From IMG/VR virus record IMGVR_UViG_3300042335_000105, positions 1 to 25,760 of that record: 25,760 nucleotides of DNA; one strand, given 5' to 3'. Within the stretch, counting starts at the first letter, position 1. Each line of letters opens with the position of its first letter. Source of the stretch: a virus. The notes below the pieces were generated by a model that saw only the letters and a program-made list of their open reading frames with translations, had not been told where the DNA came from and made no database searches. Positions 1-7,607 of this stretch are shown here, one piece after another. Position numbers and translations under genes: made by a program.

Positions 1-82
1 AGTTTTTAACGATAGTAAATCCTACCTTATAAGCGTAGGCGTGAATCTTTCCACGAATCGTCTTTTCTTTTGGGATTTTCAT
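1..82 (-). CDS. Partial small protein, leftward, cut by window edge
   Basis: The reverse strand has an ATG at 82-80 followed by 27 open codons (starting MKIPKEKTIRGK) that run off the left edge. A purine-rich AAAGAAAGAAAAAG stretch lies just upstream and could serve as a weak ribosome binding site; the neighbouring leftward gene has a similar leader. The visible part is basic (many Lys) and shows no recognisable domain. It lies 20 bases downstream of the stop of the leftward gene at 103-315, so the two probably share a transcript. The start is plausible but most of the protein is outside the window, so no function is assigned. Confidence 0.5.
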   Translation of the reverse strand, partial: MKIPKEKTIRGKIHAYAYKVGFTIVKN

Positions 83-102
83 ATCTTTTTCTTTCTTTAC
101 CT

Positions 103-315
103 TTATCGGCCTACAGTCATCAAACCCCTAAAATGAGAGAAGGTCAAACTGAGAACCCTATCGGGATACTTCTGGTCGATATACTTCTGTGCAGTAGTTT
201 TCCGATTATCAGTAGATCCAACATACTGAACAATCGTACCATCCTTATCGACAACCTTCCACACTTTTCTTTCTTGAATCTTGGGGAGGCTACCGATGAA
301 ATCGTTAACGTGCAT
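103..315 (-). CDS. Small hypothetical protein, 70 aa, leftward
   Basis: This is a 70-residue leftward reading frame with an ATG at 315-313 preceded by the purine-rich leader GAGAGAAAGAAA. The protein is soluble-looking and basic, with a run of alternating hydrophobic and charged residues near its middle (KVWKVVDKDGTIVQYVGS) that looks like a beta hairpin. There is no membrane segment or cysteine. It is not recognised. It is preferred over the longer rightward frame across 70-555 because its composition looks protein-like, its leader resembles that of the leftward gene after it, and a sigma70-like promoter faces it at 357-384. It is probably the first gene of a leftward early or middle transcript; function unknown. 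Confidence 0.6.
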   Translation of the reverse strand: MHVNDFIGSLPKIQERKVWKVVDKDGTIVQYVGSTDNRKTTAQKYIDQKYPDRVLSLTFSHFRGLMTVGR

Positions 316-356
316 TTTCTTTCTCTCTTTCTTTCTCTCTTACTTCTTATATCGAC

Positions 357-384
357 ATTCTACGGGCGATTCTTGAAATTGCAA
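357..384 (-). promoter_or_regulatory. Candidate sigma70-type promoter driving leftward genes
   Basis: Read on the reverse strand there is a TTGCAA -35-like hexamer (384-379), a 16-base spacer and a TAGAAT -10-like hexamer (362-357). Transcription would begin near 350, about 35 bases before the ATG of the gene ending at 103. The match to host sigma70 consensus is moderate and the region is AT-rich, so a chance match is possible. The contrast with the TATAAATA-like elements facing right fits early genes read by host polymerase leftward and late genes rightward. Confidence 0.4.
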
Positions 385-708
385 GCATATTTTTTTGGAT
401 TTTTCAAATATAGTTTCATGCCAAACAACAAAATAATTTCTATAATTCTTTGGCACAGTATTTGCTACACACACTCATATACGAACACTGATCGTAAGTC
501 TATGGTACGTAAGGGTTTACGACGAACGAGGCCCGCCCTAATGGATATATGGTAAGATGGGTACTCTAGGGGGTTTTATCTTATAAATTCGATTTTCTCA
601 GCCGCCCGAAAAAACCGGGGGTGGTTCATACACAATATCCAAAAATATTAATTATGTATTACCCAATCCTTCCTCATCGCCTCCTTCTAGCAGCAATTAT
701 TTCTTCTG

Positions 709-720
709 GTGTATATTATA
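709..720 (+). promoter_or_regulatory. Late-promoter-like element upstream of the gene at 735
   Basis: GTGTATATTATA matches the element before the genes at 9799 (GTGTATATTA), 12861 (GTGTATATAA) and 19832 (GTGTATAAATA). A start about seven bases after the AT core would fall inside the AAGGAG ribosome binding site (723-728), closer to the gene than in the other cases. The TATAAATT octamer at 582-589 is therefore an alternative late promoter for this operon. The motif resemblance is seen directly; the promoter function is inferred. Confidence 0.35.
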
Positions 721-734
721 GTAAGGAGTTTATT

Positions 735-908
735 ATGATTAAGAAAACAACAATTGAATCACAATTAGATTGTAGGGCAACTGCGGCTCTCCGTAGCTCA
801 ATAGCTGAAGATTTATCCAAACCCGATAAGCCCATAGCTGATATACTATCAAAGGACGAGGGTGAGGAAAAGGATGAATCTCAAGACGAGTCTAACAACA
901 GCAATTGA
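735..908 (+). CDS. Small acidic hypothetical protein, 57 aa
   Basis: The ATG at 735 has a textbook AAGGAG six bases upstream, which decides the start over the upstream ATG at 621. The 57-residue product begins MIKKTTIESQ and ends in a highly acidic, low-complexity tail (residues 40-57, mostly Asp, Glu, Ser, Asn). The next gene starts inside this tail and overlaps it by 35 bases, so the two are probably translationally coupled. It is the first gene of the rightward late cluster. No family is recognised; the tail is likely disordered. Confidence 0.6.
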   Translation: MIKKTTIESQLDCRATAALRSSIAEDLSKPDKPIADILSKDEGEEKDESQDESNNSN

Positions 909-1650
909 GCTAGGAAACATTAGCTCAGACGATAATATTGAATTACTAGGAGTTGAGCCGCTAAAGCTTGTTAATCAAGCCCTATACTTTGCTATCGAAA
1001 ATAAAGATATAACGCCCCAACACACATTTAAATCCACATTTGGCCCCGATGTTCTATTCTTTTATGCCCTAGAACAAGTTAAAAATAATTCTGTTATAAA
1101 GTATGAGCGCGGAATTGGTTACTATTTTGAGCAAAATAATAAATCTTTCTTAAAAAGACATATACCAATAGCGACCGGCTCAAACTCCCAGAATAGCTCT
1201 ATTTGTTCTGGAGGTTGCACCAAATTTAATTGCACAGAATGTGATCACTTAATAGTTTATTCCACTGTTCCTATAACTTATGCAGAGTGTTTAATACATA
1301 AAAACTCTATTATAACTTCTGCTAATCCTTTTCAGCCCCACTCATTTGTTGTTGAGGAAAACTCACTTGTTGGAAGACTTGGCGACAATGTTGGCTCTAT
1401 ATCTTTAGAAGATAAGAATTTTATAGATTCTTTAGTCTCTTCTATTTGTCAATTCTCTAAACAGATAGTTCTTAAAACAAGCAAGCTTATTTGCAAACGC
1501 GCCCAAGTTGATATACTAGATTTTCTTCCATCCTCTAACCCAAAAGCTAAAAAGGGTTCTTTATATTATGATAATGACTCTAATACCCTTAAAGTTTATG
1601 ACGGTAATAAATGGAAAACATTATCTTATGTTGATGAGGACTCTGAATGA
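874..1650 (+). CDS. Putative virion protein with Cys cluster, 258 aa
   Basis: The start is placed at ATG 874 because GAGG lies six bases upstream; a GTG at 862 in the same frame is less likely. The protein has a four-cysteine cluster (C111, C115, C120, C123; spacing C-x3-C-x4-C-x2-C, with H125 nearby) that could bind zinc. Its C-terminal segment (about residues 228-252) follows the pattern GSLYYDNDSNTLKVYDGNKW, a short 'label' motif often found at the ends of phage fibre and structural proteins. There is no signal peptide or membrane helix. Its stop overlaps the sigma factor start as ATGA. It could be a virion component or a regulator; the structural reading rests only on the C-terminal motif. 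Confidence 0.6.
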   Translation: MNLKTSLTTAIELGNISSDDNIELLGVEPLKLVNQALYFAIENKDITPQHTFKSTFGPDVLFFYALEQVKNNSVIKYERGIGYYFEQNNKSFLKRHIPIATGSNSQNSSICSGGCTKFNCTECDHLIVYSTVPITYAECLIHKNSIITSANPFQPHSFVVEENSLVGRLGDNVGSISLEDKNFIDSLVSSICQFSKQIVLKTSKLICKRAQVDILDFLPSSNPKAKKGSLYYDNDSNTLKVYDGNKWKTLSYVDEDSE

Positions 1651-2153
1651 AAATTCCCAAGAAAATGACCCAACAAGAGATTATAGATCAAATTACTATA
1701 GTAGTTAATCGCATCGCCCCCAAGTATACATTTAATGGATATGACATTGACGATATAAAACAAGAGGCTTTTATTATATGTATGGACGCCCTTAATAGAT
1801 ATGACAACAATCGCCCCCTAGAGAATTTCTTATCAGTTCATCTTAGTAATCGCCTTAAAAATTTTATAAGAGATAATTATTACTCAAAAGATGAAGAAGA
1901 AAAGAAAAAAATATTAAAACCCAAAAGTTTATCTGATGAAGACTTTGTTCCGATTAGTCATTACAACTATGATCAAGATGACGCTATAGACGCTAAGAGT
2001 ATTCAAAATATATTAGATAAATATTTACCAGCATCCTATAGGGCGGATTACTTAAAACTTATTAATGACGTTTATGTTCCTAAGAAAAGACGCGAAGAAG
2101 TAATAGAATTAATAAAGGAAATAGTGGAGGCCCACAACGATGAAGAAGGGTAG
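1647..2153 (+). CDS. 55: Late-transcription sigma factor, T4 gp55-like
   Basis: This 168-residue protein carries a sigma region 2-like core: DIDDIKQEAFIICMDALNRY at residues 33-52, then a segment near 56-76 with an RPLENFL motif and Arg/Lys-rich helix ending FIRD, parallel to regions 2.1-2.2 of sigma70. A classical region 4 is not evident, as in T4 gp55, and the length is close to gp55 (185 aa). In T4, gp55 directs core RNA polymerase to TATAAATA late promoters and contacts the gp45 sliding clamp through its C-terminus; here the C-terminus (about 150-168) is a helix with an acidic tail. Late-promoter-like motifs elsewhere in the window support the call. The start overlaps the upstream stop as ATGA. 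Confidence 0.82.
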   Translation: MKIPKKMTQQEIIDQITIVVNRIAPKYTFNGYDIDDIKQEAFIICMDALNRYDNNRPLENFLSVHLSNRLKNFIRDNYYSKDEEEKKKILKPKSLSDEDFVPISHYNYDQDDAIDAKSIQNILDKYLPASYRADYLKLINDVYVPKKRREEVIELIKEIVEAHNDEEG

Positions 2154-2925
2154 ACTCTCTAAAGAGGAAATACGCTTTATATCGGCTAGTTTAGATAGCT
2201 TAACTACAGATGATATTGCTAAGAAGCTAGACCGCGATGTTGAGTCTATAGAGGCGTTCATTAAGCGAAAATTGAAAAAGGGGCTTTCTATAGAAGAAGA
2301 GGTAGCCTTTGAGTTAGAAGATCGCCCATACTGGAAAGAGTTAGAAAGTCAATTCACATTAGAAGAACTAGAATTATTTAAATATCACTGGACTAGGATT
2401 ATAGCACAGTTCAAAGACGATGTATTCCCCACAGAAGAACTTCAAGTTGTGGATGTTATTAAGTTAGAAATACTTATGAATAGATGTTTAAAAAGTAATA
2501 AAGATAACATATCGGAAATGAGCGTTATTGAAAAATTAATTCGTGATGAGCGCGCCGTAGACAAGGATCAGCGCGATCAAGATTATATTATGAATATGGA
2601 GAGACAAATGGCGGCGCTGCGTGCTAGTCAAGAAAGTCTTAACCGCGATTATCGTGAACTTCAAACAAAAAAAGCCGCTATGCTTAGAGAAATGAAGGGA
2701 ACTAGAGAGCAGCGTATTAAGCGACTAGAAGATAGTAAACAAAGTTTTACATCTTGGATCGCTACTCTTATCCAAAATCCAGAAACCATGAAACAATATG
2801 GTATAGAAATGGAAAAGATGAAGATGGCAATGAAGAAGGAAGAACAAAGATTAAGCGCCTATCATAAATATGAAGATGGACAAATCGATCAACCGTTCTT
2901 AACGCCAGATACAGTGCAGGACTAA
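2140..2925 (+). CDS. HTH and coiled-coil protein, candidate small terminase subunit
   Basis: The 261-residue product has a likely helix-turn-helix at residues 5-45 (LTTDDIAKKLDRDVESIEAF is the recognition part), a central helical domain (62-118) with PYWKELESQF and FPTEELQVVDVIKLEILMNR, and a long charged coiled coil at about 140-200 with further helix to 240. DNA-binding N-terminus plus oligomerising coiled coil is the usual plan of phage small terminase subunits, which recognise packaging sites and stimulate the large subunit encoded three kilobases downstream. The gene overlaps the sigma factor by 14 bases and has a GGAGG upstream. It is not a clear match to a named family from sequence alone; a transcription regulator is the alternative. 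Confidence 0.55.
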   Translation: MKKGRLSKEEIRFISASLDSLTTDDIAKKLDRDVESIEAFIKRKLKKGLSIEEEVAFELEDRPYWKELESQFTLEELELFKYHWTRIIAQFKDDVFPTEELQVVDVIKLEILMNRCLKSNKDNISEMSVIEKLIRDERAVDKDQRDQDYIMNMERQMAALRASQESLNRDYRELQTKKAAMLREMKGTREQRIKRLEDSKQSFTSWIATLIQNPETMKQYGIEMEKMKMAMKKEEQRLSAYHKYEDGQIDQPFLTPDTVQD

Positions 2926-2943
2926 CATACCACAGGAGAGAAT

Positions 2944-4035
2944 ATGAACGCTATTATATTTGGTATTACGGGACAGGATGGAAGCCACTTAGCCGACCTT
3001 TTATTAGAAAAGGGTTATGACGTTTTAGGTGTTGCGCGACGATCAAGCGTAGATACCTCAGAAAGAATAAAACACCTTAAAAATAATAGTAGATTCAAGC
3101 TAGTCGAGGGTGACATCACGGACTATAGTAGCATTTTGCATGTATTTCAGAATTACGCCTATGTAGATGAAATCTACAACTTAGCTGCCCAATCCCACGT
3201 AGGCACTTCCTTTACTCAGCCGGGACTAACTTGGGATATTACTGGCAAAGGGTGCATGAATATATTACAGGCTATTATTGATTCAAACGCATATCCAGCA
3301 CGATTTTATCAAGCTTCATCTAGTGAAATGTTTGGAGATTCTTATGATATTGGGGTAGATGGCGAGAGATATCAAAATGAAAATACTAGATTTTTACCGC
3401 AATCCCCATACGCTATATCAAAGTGCGCTGCCCATTATGCCGTGAGATTATACAGAGAAGCATATAACTTACATGCAAGTGCCGGAATTCTATTTAACCA
3501 CGAAGGCCCAAGGCGCGGAGATAACTTCGTAACCAAAAAGATCACAAATTGGATTGTAGATTTTAAAATATGGATCGACAATAATGGTCTTGGTCCAGAT
3601 GATTTAATATCCGATGGAGATCTGATATATTCTAAATCTTTAACTCAAAATAGACCAAAATTAAGACTAGGAAATCTGGACGCCTTTAGGGATTGGGGTT
3701 ACGCTGGAGATTATGTAGAGGCTATGTGGCTTATGCTACAGCAAGAAACTCCAGATGATTATGTGATATGTACGGGTAAAACATATACAATTAGAGAGTT
3801 CTTAAATCATGCATTTGGATATATTGGTGTATCTGATTGGTCACCATATGTTACGGTTGATCCAGCATTTTATAGACCAGCTGAAGTGAATTATCTCAGA
3901 GGTGATTCATCTAAAGCTCAAACAAAGCTAGGATGGACCCCAAAGTACGATCTAAAAAGTTTAATTTCATTAATGATAGACGATAGAACAAATGAGAAAT
4001 TATCGAATAATGTTAGACATCTCAAATGTGTTTAA
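2944..4035 (+). CDS. gmd: GDP-mannose 4,6-dehydratase
   Basis: This is a full-length (363 aa) short-chain dehydrogenase of the extended type. It converts GDP-D-mannose to GDP-4-keto-6-deoxy-D-mannose, the precursor of GDP-fucose, GDP-rhamnose and perosamine. Visible signatures are the nucleotide-binding GITGQDG (7-13), NLAAQSHV (79-86), the catalytic QASSSEMFG (123-131, Ser instead of the more usual Thr), YAISK (156-160), ILFNHEGPRRGDNFVTKKI (182-200), LGNLDAFRDWG, and YFRPAEV-like FYRPAEV. Compared with bacterial enzymes there is an extra segment of roughly 25 residues between the VTKKI helix and LGNLDA. A strong AGGAG precedes the ATG. It is an auxiliary metabolic gene placed among packaging genes, probably for host-surface or virion glycan change. 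Confidence 0.93.
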   Translation: MNAIIFGITGQDGSHLADLLLEKGYDVLGVARRSSVDTSERIKHLKNNSRFKLVEGDITDYSSILHVFQNYAYVDEIYNLAAQSHVGTSFTQPGLTWDITGKGCMNILQAIIDSNAYPARFYQASSSEMFGDSYDIGVDGERYQNENTRFLPQSPYAISKCAAHYAVRLYREAYNLHASAGILFNHEGPRRGDNFVTKKITNWIVDFKIWIDNNGLGPDDLISDGDLIYSKSLTQNRPKLRLGNLDAFRDWGYAGDYVEAMWLMLQQETPDDYVICTGKTYTIREFLNHAFGYIGVSDWSPYVTVDPAFYRPAEVNYLRGDSSKAQTKLGWTPKYDLKSLISLMIDDRTNEKLSNNVRHLKCV

Positions 4036-4240
4036 CAGAATAAAACATTTATCGTTGAGATCATATAATGCACCATTTCCAACGGTATTCATATCAGCTA
4101 CAGATCCAGATGAAGCTTGTAGATTAGCGTTGGATGAATTAATTACCATCATTCTGCATCAAAATCCTTCAATAAAAATGAGAATAATATGTAGAGAGAT
4201 TAAAAGGCGATGTCGAATAGATAAAATATATATTTTATGA
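4010..4240 (+). CDS. Small conserved-looking phage protein, 76 aa
   Basis: This small basic protein overlaps the end of gmd by 26 bases and its stop overlaps the HNH start as ATGA. It contains FISATDPDEACRLALDELI and a basic C-terminus (MRIICREIKRRCRIDKIYIL). The ATG at 4010 is chosen, but the ATG at 3992 in the same frame is possible; neither has a good Shine-Dalgarno, so translation is probably coupled to gmd. The sequence has the feel of a small helical phage protein seen near packaging genes, but I cannot name a family. Function unknown. Confidence 0.6.
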   Translation: MLDISNVFNRIKHLSLRSYNAPFPTVFISATDPDEACRLALDELITIILHQNPSIKMRIICREIKRRCRIDKIYIL

Positions 4241-4497
4241 AACGTAATTATAATGACCCAGCATACGAAACTTTTAGAAAAGCCGTATTAAAACGCGATG
4301 GATATAAATGCAGAATGCCTGGATGTACGTATACCAAAAAATTACAGGTACATCATATTAGAAAGTGGTCAACCGCTTCATCATTAAGATATGAAATATC
4401 TAATGGTATTAGCCTATGTCCAAACTGTCACAGGTCTATCAAAAACCAAGAACATCACTACGAATCCTTATTTATGGAAATAGTCAATGGCATATAA
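4237..4497 (+). CDS. HNH endonuclease
   Basis: This is an 86-residue single-domain HNH nuclease. The beta-beta-alpha metal fold is shown by C25/C30, LQVHHIRKWS with the HH at 39-40, the central Asn in SNGISL (56), and CPNCHRS (61-67) followed by H73/H74. Four cysteines in two pairs indicate a structural zinc. It has no intron-homing DNA-binding extension, so it is not a typical group I intron or free-standing homing enzyme. Small HNH proteins encoded beside the terminase assist DNA cleavage at packaging in HK97-like phages, and this one lies about 1.1 kb upstream of the large terminase gene. No ribosome binding site is visible; translation is likely coupled to the preceding gene. Confidence 0.88.
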   Translation: MKRNYNDPAYETFRKAVLKRDGYKCRMPGCTYTKKLQVHHIRKWSTASSLRYEISNGISLCPNCHRSIKNQEHHYESLFMEIVNGI

Positions 4498-4987
4498 ACA
4501 AGCTCCATCATTTATAGTGATCAAAGATACCAGAGAGCAAGATGGCTATTATTTTAAGCCACATAATACTTGCGCTGGCATGATTGATAAAAAACTAGAT
4601 ACCGGAGATTATTCTATACAGGGATTAGAAGACAAACTATGTATAGAACGCAAAGGGTGCGTAGAAGAACTAGCCATGAATCTGGGACAGAAAAAATATG
4701 CGTTTTTAGATGAAATAGCAAGAATGTCAGATTTTCCACACAAATATTTAATATTAGAATTTTCTTTAGAAGATCTTATTAAGTTCCCAGATGAAACTAG
4801 AATACCAATAAAAAATAAAGCATCAGTAAAGATTACTGGTAAGTATATGTTAAAATGCTTGTGTGAATTTGAATTATACAATAATTTACACGTATTATTT
4901 TGTGAAAATAAATATAATGCTTTTATTATGGTTAGCAGTATCTTAAAAAGAATAAATGAAATGTACACCATAGGGAGAAAAGAGTAA
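4487..4987 (+). CDS. ERCC4/XPF-fold nuclease
   Basis: The 166-residue product carries the ERCC4 nuclease signature: IKDTREQ (12-18), LDTGDYSI (38-45) and IERKG (53-57), matching the GDx(n)ERK active site of XPF/Mus81-type enzymes, which cleave branched DNA. The residue after ERKxxx is Glu rather than the usual Asp. There is no C-terminal tandem helix-hairpin-helix, so it is a minimal nuclease domain. It overlaps the HNH gene by 11 bases and the ClpP-like gene by one base (TAATG), so it belongs to the packaging operon. It could resolve recombination or replication branches ahead of packaging, as T4 endonuclease VII does; that role is inferred. Confidence 0.85.
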   Translation: MAYKQAPSFIVIKDTREQDGYYFKPHNTCAGMIDKKLDTGDYSIQGLEDKLCIERKGCVEELAMNLGQKKYAFLDEIARMSDFPHKYLILEFSLEDLIKFPDETRIPIKNKASVKITGKYMLKCLCEFELYNNLHVLFCENKYNAFIMVSSILKRINEMYTIGRKE

Positions 4988-5628
4988 TGGCTGAACCAGA
5001 ACTTCTGAAAGATTTCCATGAATATGGTGCTAATATTACAACAAGAGAAATATTTCTCCATAATCACTACCATTCTGAAGATAATCAAAATCCTGGCGTA
5101 GAATATAGAATGTCCAACACTTTTATTAAGAATTTAAGAGCATTGGACATGAGGGCGAATGCAAATATAACTATTCATTGCCACAGCATTGGTGGGGAAT
5201 GGTCCGATGGTATGGCAATTTATGATGCTATTAAGATGTGTAGATCTTATGTTACAATGATTATATATGGTCAGGCTGAATCTATGAGCAGTATCTTTAT
5301 GCAAGCAGCAGACTATAGATATATGACTCCAAGTTCACATTTTATGTGTCATTATGGATCATCAGATATTAATACTGACTATTTAAGCGCCATGAATCAG
5401 GCTCGTTACGAAGAAAGAACCGCAGATACTATGTTTAATGTTTACGCTAGTAGATGTGTTGAAGGCAAATTCTTTGCGGAAAAATTTGGTAAAAAACCAA
5501 GCGAAAAACAGGTTAAACAATATTTGATAAGAAAACTCAAGTCTGGAGATTGGTATTTAAGTGCCGAAGAAGCCGTATACTATGGTTTTGCCGACGCTGT
5601 TCTAAATAATTGGCATTTTACTGAATGA
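4987..5628 (+). CDS. ClpP-like serine protease
   Basis: This 213-residue protein matches the ClpP/crotonase-fold serine peptidase. The catalytic triad is in place: S99 in YGQAESMSS (ClpP has GxAASMA), H122 in MCHYGSS, and D188 in GDWYLSAEEAVYYGFAD, which parallels the ClpP DRxLSAxEAxxYGLxD segment. ITIHCHSIGGEWSDGMAIYD (61-80) corresponds to the oxyanion loop and first helix. In many phages such proteins are maturation proteases fused or adjacent to portal or capsid genes, but here a separate prohead protease exists at 9799. This enzyme sits directly before the terminase (ATGA overlap), so its target may be another host or virion protein. It could also act with the host Clp machine. Confidence 0.87.
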   Translation: MAEPELLKDFHEYGANITTREIFLHNHYHSEDNQNPGVEYRMSNTFIKNLRALDMRANANITIHCHSIGGEWSDGMAIYDAIKMCRSYVTMIIYGQAESMSSIFMQAADYRYMTPSSHFMCHYGSSDINTDYLSAMNQARYEERTADTMFNVYASRCVEGKFFAEKFGKKPSEKQVKQYLIRKLKSGDWYLSAEEAVYYGFADAVLNNWHFTE

Positions 5629-7607
5629 AAAATAAACTTAAGCATATAGACGAAGCTTGGCTTGGACTAGATACATTAGATGCTGATGTATTTAATCCTA
5701 TGTGTATTATTAGACCTTCTGATGAAGATTTTCATCTTAGGTTAGCTTGGCTTATGAGTAGGCCAGAATATCTTTCATTTTTTGCTCAACATATATTAAA
5801 TATTCAGCTATTACCGTCTCAGGGATTGATTATTAAAGAACTATGGGAAAGAAAATTCCCTATGCTTATTGCTAGTCGAGGATTTGGTAAATCTTTTAAA
5901 TTAGCTATCTATTCTATGCTTAGAGCATTAATGTATCCTAGGCGCAAAATTGTTATTGTTGGCGCGGCATTTAGACAGTCTAAAGTTGTTTTCGAATATA
6001 TGGAAACGATATGGCGCAATTCTCCAATGTTAAGAGACATATGTGACTCAGATAGTGGCCCACGCAGAGATACAGATCGATGCGTTATGAGAATAAACGA
6101 CAGTGTTATAACGTGCCTACCTCTTGGCGACGGTCAAAAGATTAGAGGTCAACGCGCTAACGATATTATTGCTGACGAATTCGCGTCTATACCAAGAGAT
6201 ATTTTTGAAAACGTGGTGGCTGGTTTTGCCGCTGTTAGCGCTGATCCGGTAGCAAATGTTAAGCGATTAGCCGCGCAAAAAAAAGCAAAAGACCTTGGTG
6301 TAGAAATTATAGCAGAAGATGCTCCCAAAGATCAAAAAGACAATCAAATTATCCTATCTGGAACAGCGTATTATGACTTTAATCACTTTGCTACATACTG
6401 GAAGAAATGGAAAGCCATAATAAAGAGTAGAGGCTCTCACAACAAACTAAAAGAAATTTTTAATGGTGAAGATCCGCCAGAGAATTTTGATTGGACGCAA
6501 TATTCTATTATAAGAATGCCATATGAATTACTACCTCCGGGATTTATGGATGCTGATCAGGTTGCTAGATCAAAAGCCACGGTTCATGCTGGTATTTATC
6601 AAATGGAGTATGGAGCATGTTTTACTAGAGACAGTCAAGGCTTTTTCAAGCGCTCTCTTATAGAGTCATGCGTTATCAAGAATGATAATCCTATTAAAGA
6701 TAGTAAAGGAAATATTATAGAATTTTCCGCGTCTTTAATGGGCGATCCACATAAAAAATATATTTTTGGAGTTGATCCAGCATCAGAAGTAGATAATTTT
6801 AGTATTGTTGTATTAGAAGTTAATCCAGATCATAGAAGAATAGTACACTGCTGGACAACAACAAGATCAGAACATAAAGAATTAATTAAAAAGGGATATT
6901 CCACAGAAACAGACTTTTATTCTTATTGCGCTAGAAAAATTAGAGATTTAATGGTGCTGTATCCATGTATTCACATATCTATTGATGCTCAAGGTGGCGG
7001 TATTGCCGTTATTGAATCATTACACGATAACGATAAGTTAAAAGATGGTGAATTACCAATATGGCCAATAATAGATGATGATAAACCTAAAGATACAGAC
7101 GGCGAAAGAGGACTACATATTATAGAACCGTGTCAATTTGCTAGATACGAATGGCTATCAGAAGCTAATCACGGCATGAGAAAGGACTTTGAGGACAAAG
7201 TTCTACTATTTCCATTCTTTGATGCTATTTCTATTAGTCTCTCTAATGTAGAAGATTCTATTAAACATAGAATGTATGATACACTAGAAGAATGCGTTAT
7301 GGAAATAGAAGAACTAAAAGATGAATTGGCCATGATACAGATGACACAAACAAATGGCGGCAGAGACAGATGGGACACTCCAGAATTAATTGTTGGCACA
7401 GGCAAGAAAAGTAAAATGAGAAAAGACCGCTACTCTGCCCTACTAATGGCAAATATGGCAGCAAGAGTATTACAAAGAACACCAGAGCAGGAGGCTTATA
7501 ACTTTTATGGCGGATTTGCTACCGGTGGACACATATCTAAAAGCGAAAATGCCAAACTTTACAACGGACCCAGCTGGTTCACTGAACAGATGAAAGATGT
7601 GTATTAA
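5625..7607 (+). CDS. terL: Terminase large subunit
   Basis: This 660-residue DNA-packaging motor has an N-terminal ATPase with Walker A ASRGFGKS (83-90), Walker B IIADEF (181-186, with the catalytic Glu) and a coupling-type LSGTAYYD segment near 245. The C-terminal RNase H-like nuclease has its acidic residues in FGVDPASE (D384), ISIDAQGGG (D454) and KDRYSALLMA (D601). It pumps DNA into the prohead through the portal encoded next and cuts the concatemer. Its length fits phage large terminases. The start overlaps the protease stop as ATGA. The stop lies inside a GTGTATTAATTA sequence that may be a promoter for the portal gene. Confidence 0.95.
   Translation: MKNKLKHIDEAWLGLDTLDADVFNPMCIIRPSDEDFHLRLAWLMSRPEYLSFFAQHILNIQLLPSQGLIIKELWERKFPMLIASRGFGKSFKLAIYSMLRALMYPRRKIVIVGAAFRQSKVVFEYMETIWRNSPMLRDICDSDSGPRRDTDRCVMRINDSVITCLPLGDGQKIRGQRANDIIADEFASIPRDIFENVVAGFAAVSADPVANVKRLAAQKKAKDLGVEIIAEDAPKDQKDNQIILSGTAYYDFNHFATYWKKWKAIIKSRGSHNKLKEIFNGEDPPENFDWTQYSIIRMPYELLPPGFMDADQVARSKATVHAGIYQMEYGACFTRDSQGFFKRSLIESCVIKNDNPIKDSKGNIIEFSASLMGDPHKKYIFGVDPASEVDNFSIVVLEVNPDHRRIVHCWTTTRSEHKELIKKGYSTETDFYSYCARKIRDLMVLYPCIHISIDAQGGGIAVIESLHDNDKLKDGELPIWPIIDDDKPKDTDGERGLHIIEPCQFARYEWLSEANHGMRKDFEDKVLLFPFFDAISISLSNVEDSIKHRMYDTLEECVMEIEELKDELAMIQMTQTNGGRDRWDTPELIVGTGKKSKMRKDRYSALLMANMAARVLQRTPEQEAYNFYGGFATGGHISKSENAKLYNGPSWFTEQMKDVY

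Larger units (their letters stand above)
316..734. other. Divergent intergenic control region
   Basis: About 420 bases separate the leftward and rightward genes. The stretch holds a polypyrimidine tract (316-340) that forms the purine-rich leader of the leftward gene, the leftward promoter candidate at 357-384, a TATAAATT late-promoter-like octamer at 582-589, a short C/G-rich inverted repeat near 604-618, and the GTGTATATTATA element at 709-720. The rightward frame across much of it (70-555) has poor composition and runs over the leftward gene, so it is not called. No tRNA cloverleaf was found by eye. The region probably directs divergent transcription; a small RNA cannot be excluded. Confidence 0.5.

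Noticed and set aside
70-555. 161-residue rightward reading frame across the divergent region
   Set aside because: It runs antisense over the leftward gene at 103-315, is low in complexity (Leu/Phe/Ser from a polypyrimidine tract) and has no ribosome binding site.
603-618. Short CCCG/CGGG hairpin around an A-run
   Set aside because: Only four pairs with mismatches beyond and no T-run on either strand, so it is not called as a terminator.
4237-4497. HNH gene as a homing endonuclease or intron insertion
   Set aside because: It is a minimal 86-residue domain with no DNA-binding extension, it is joined by overlaps to genes on both sides, and neither neighbour looks interrupted.
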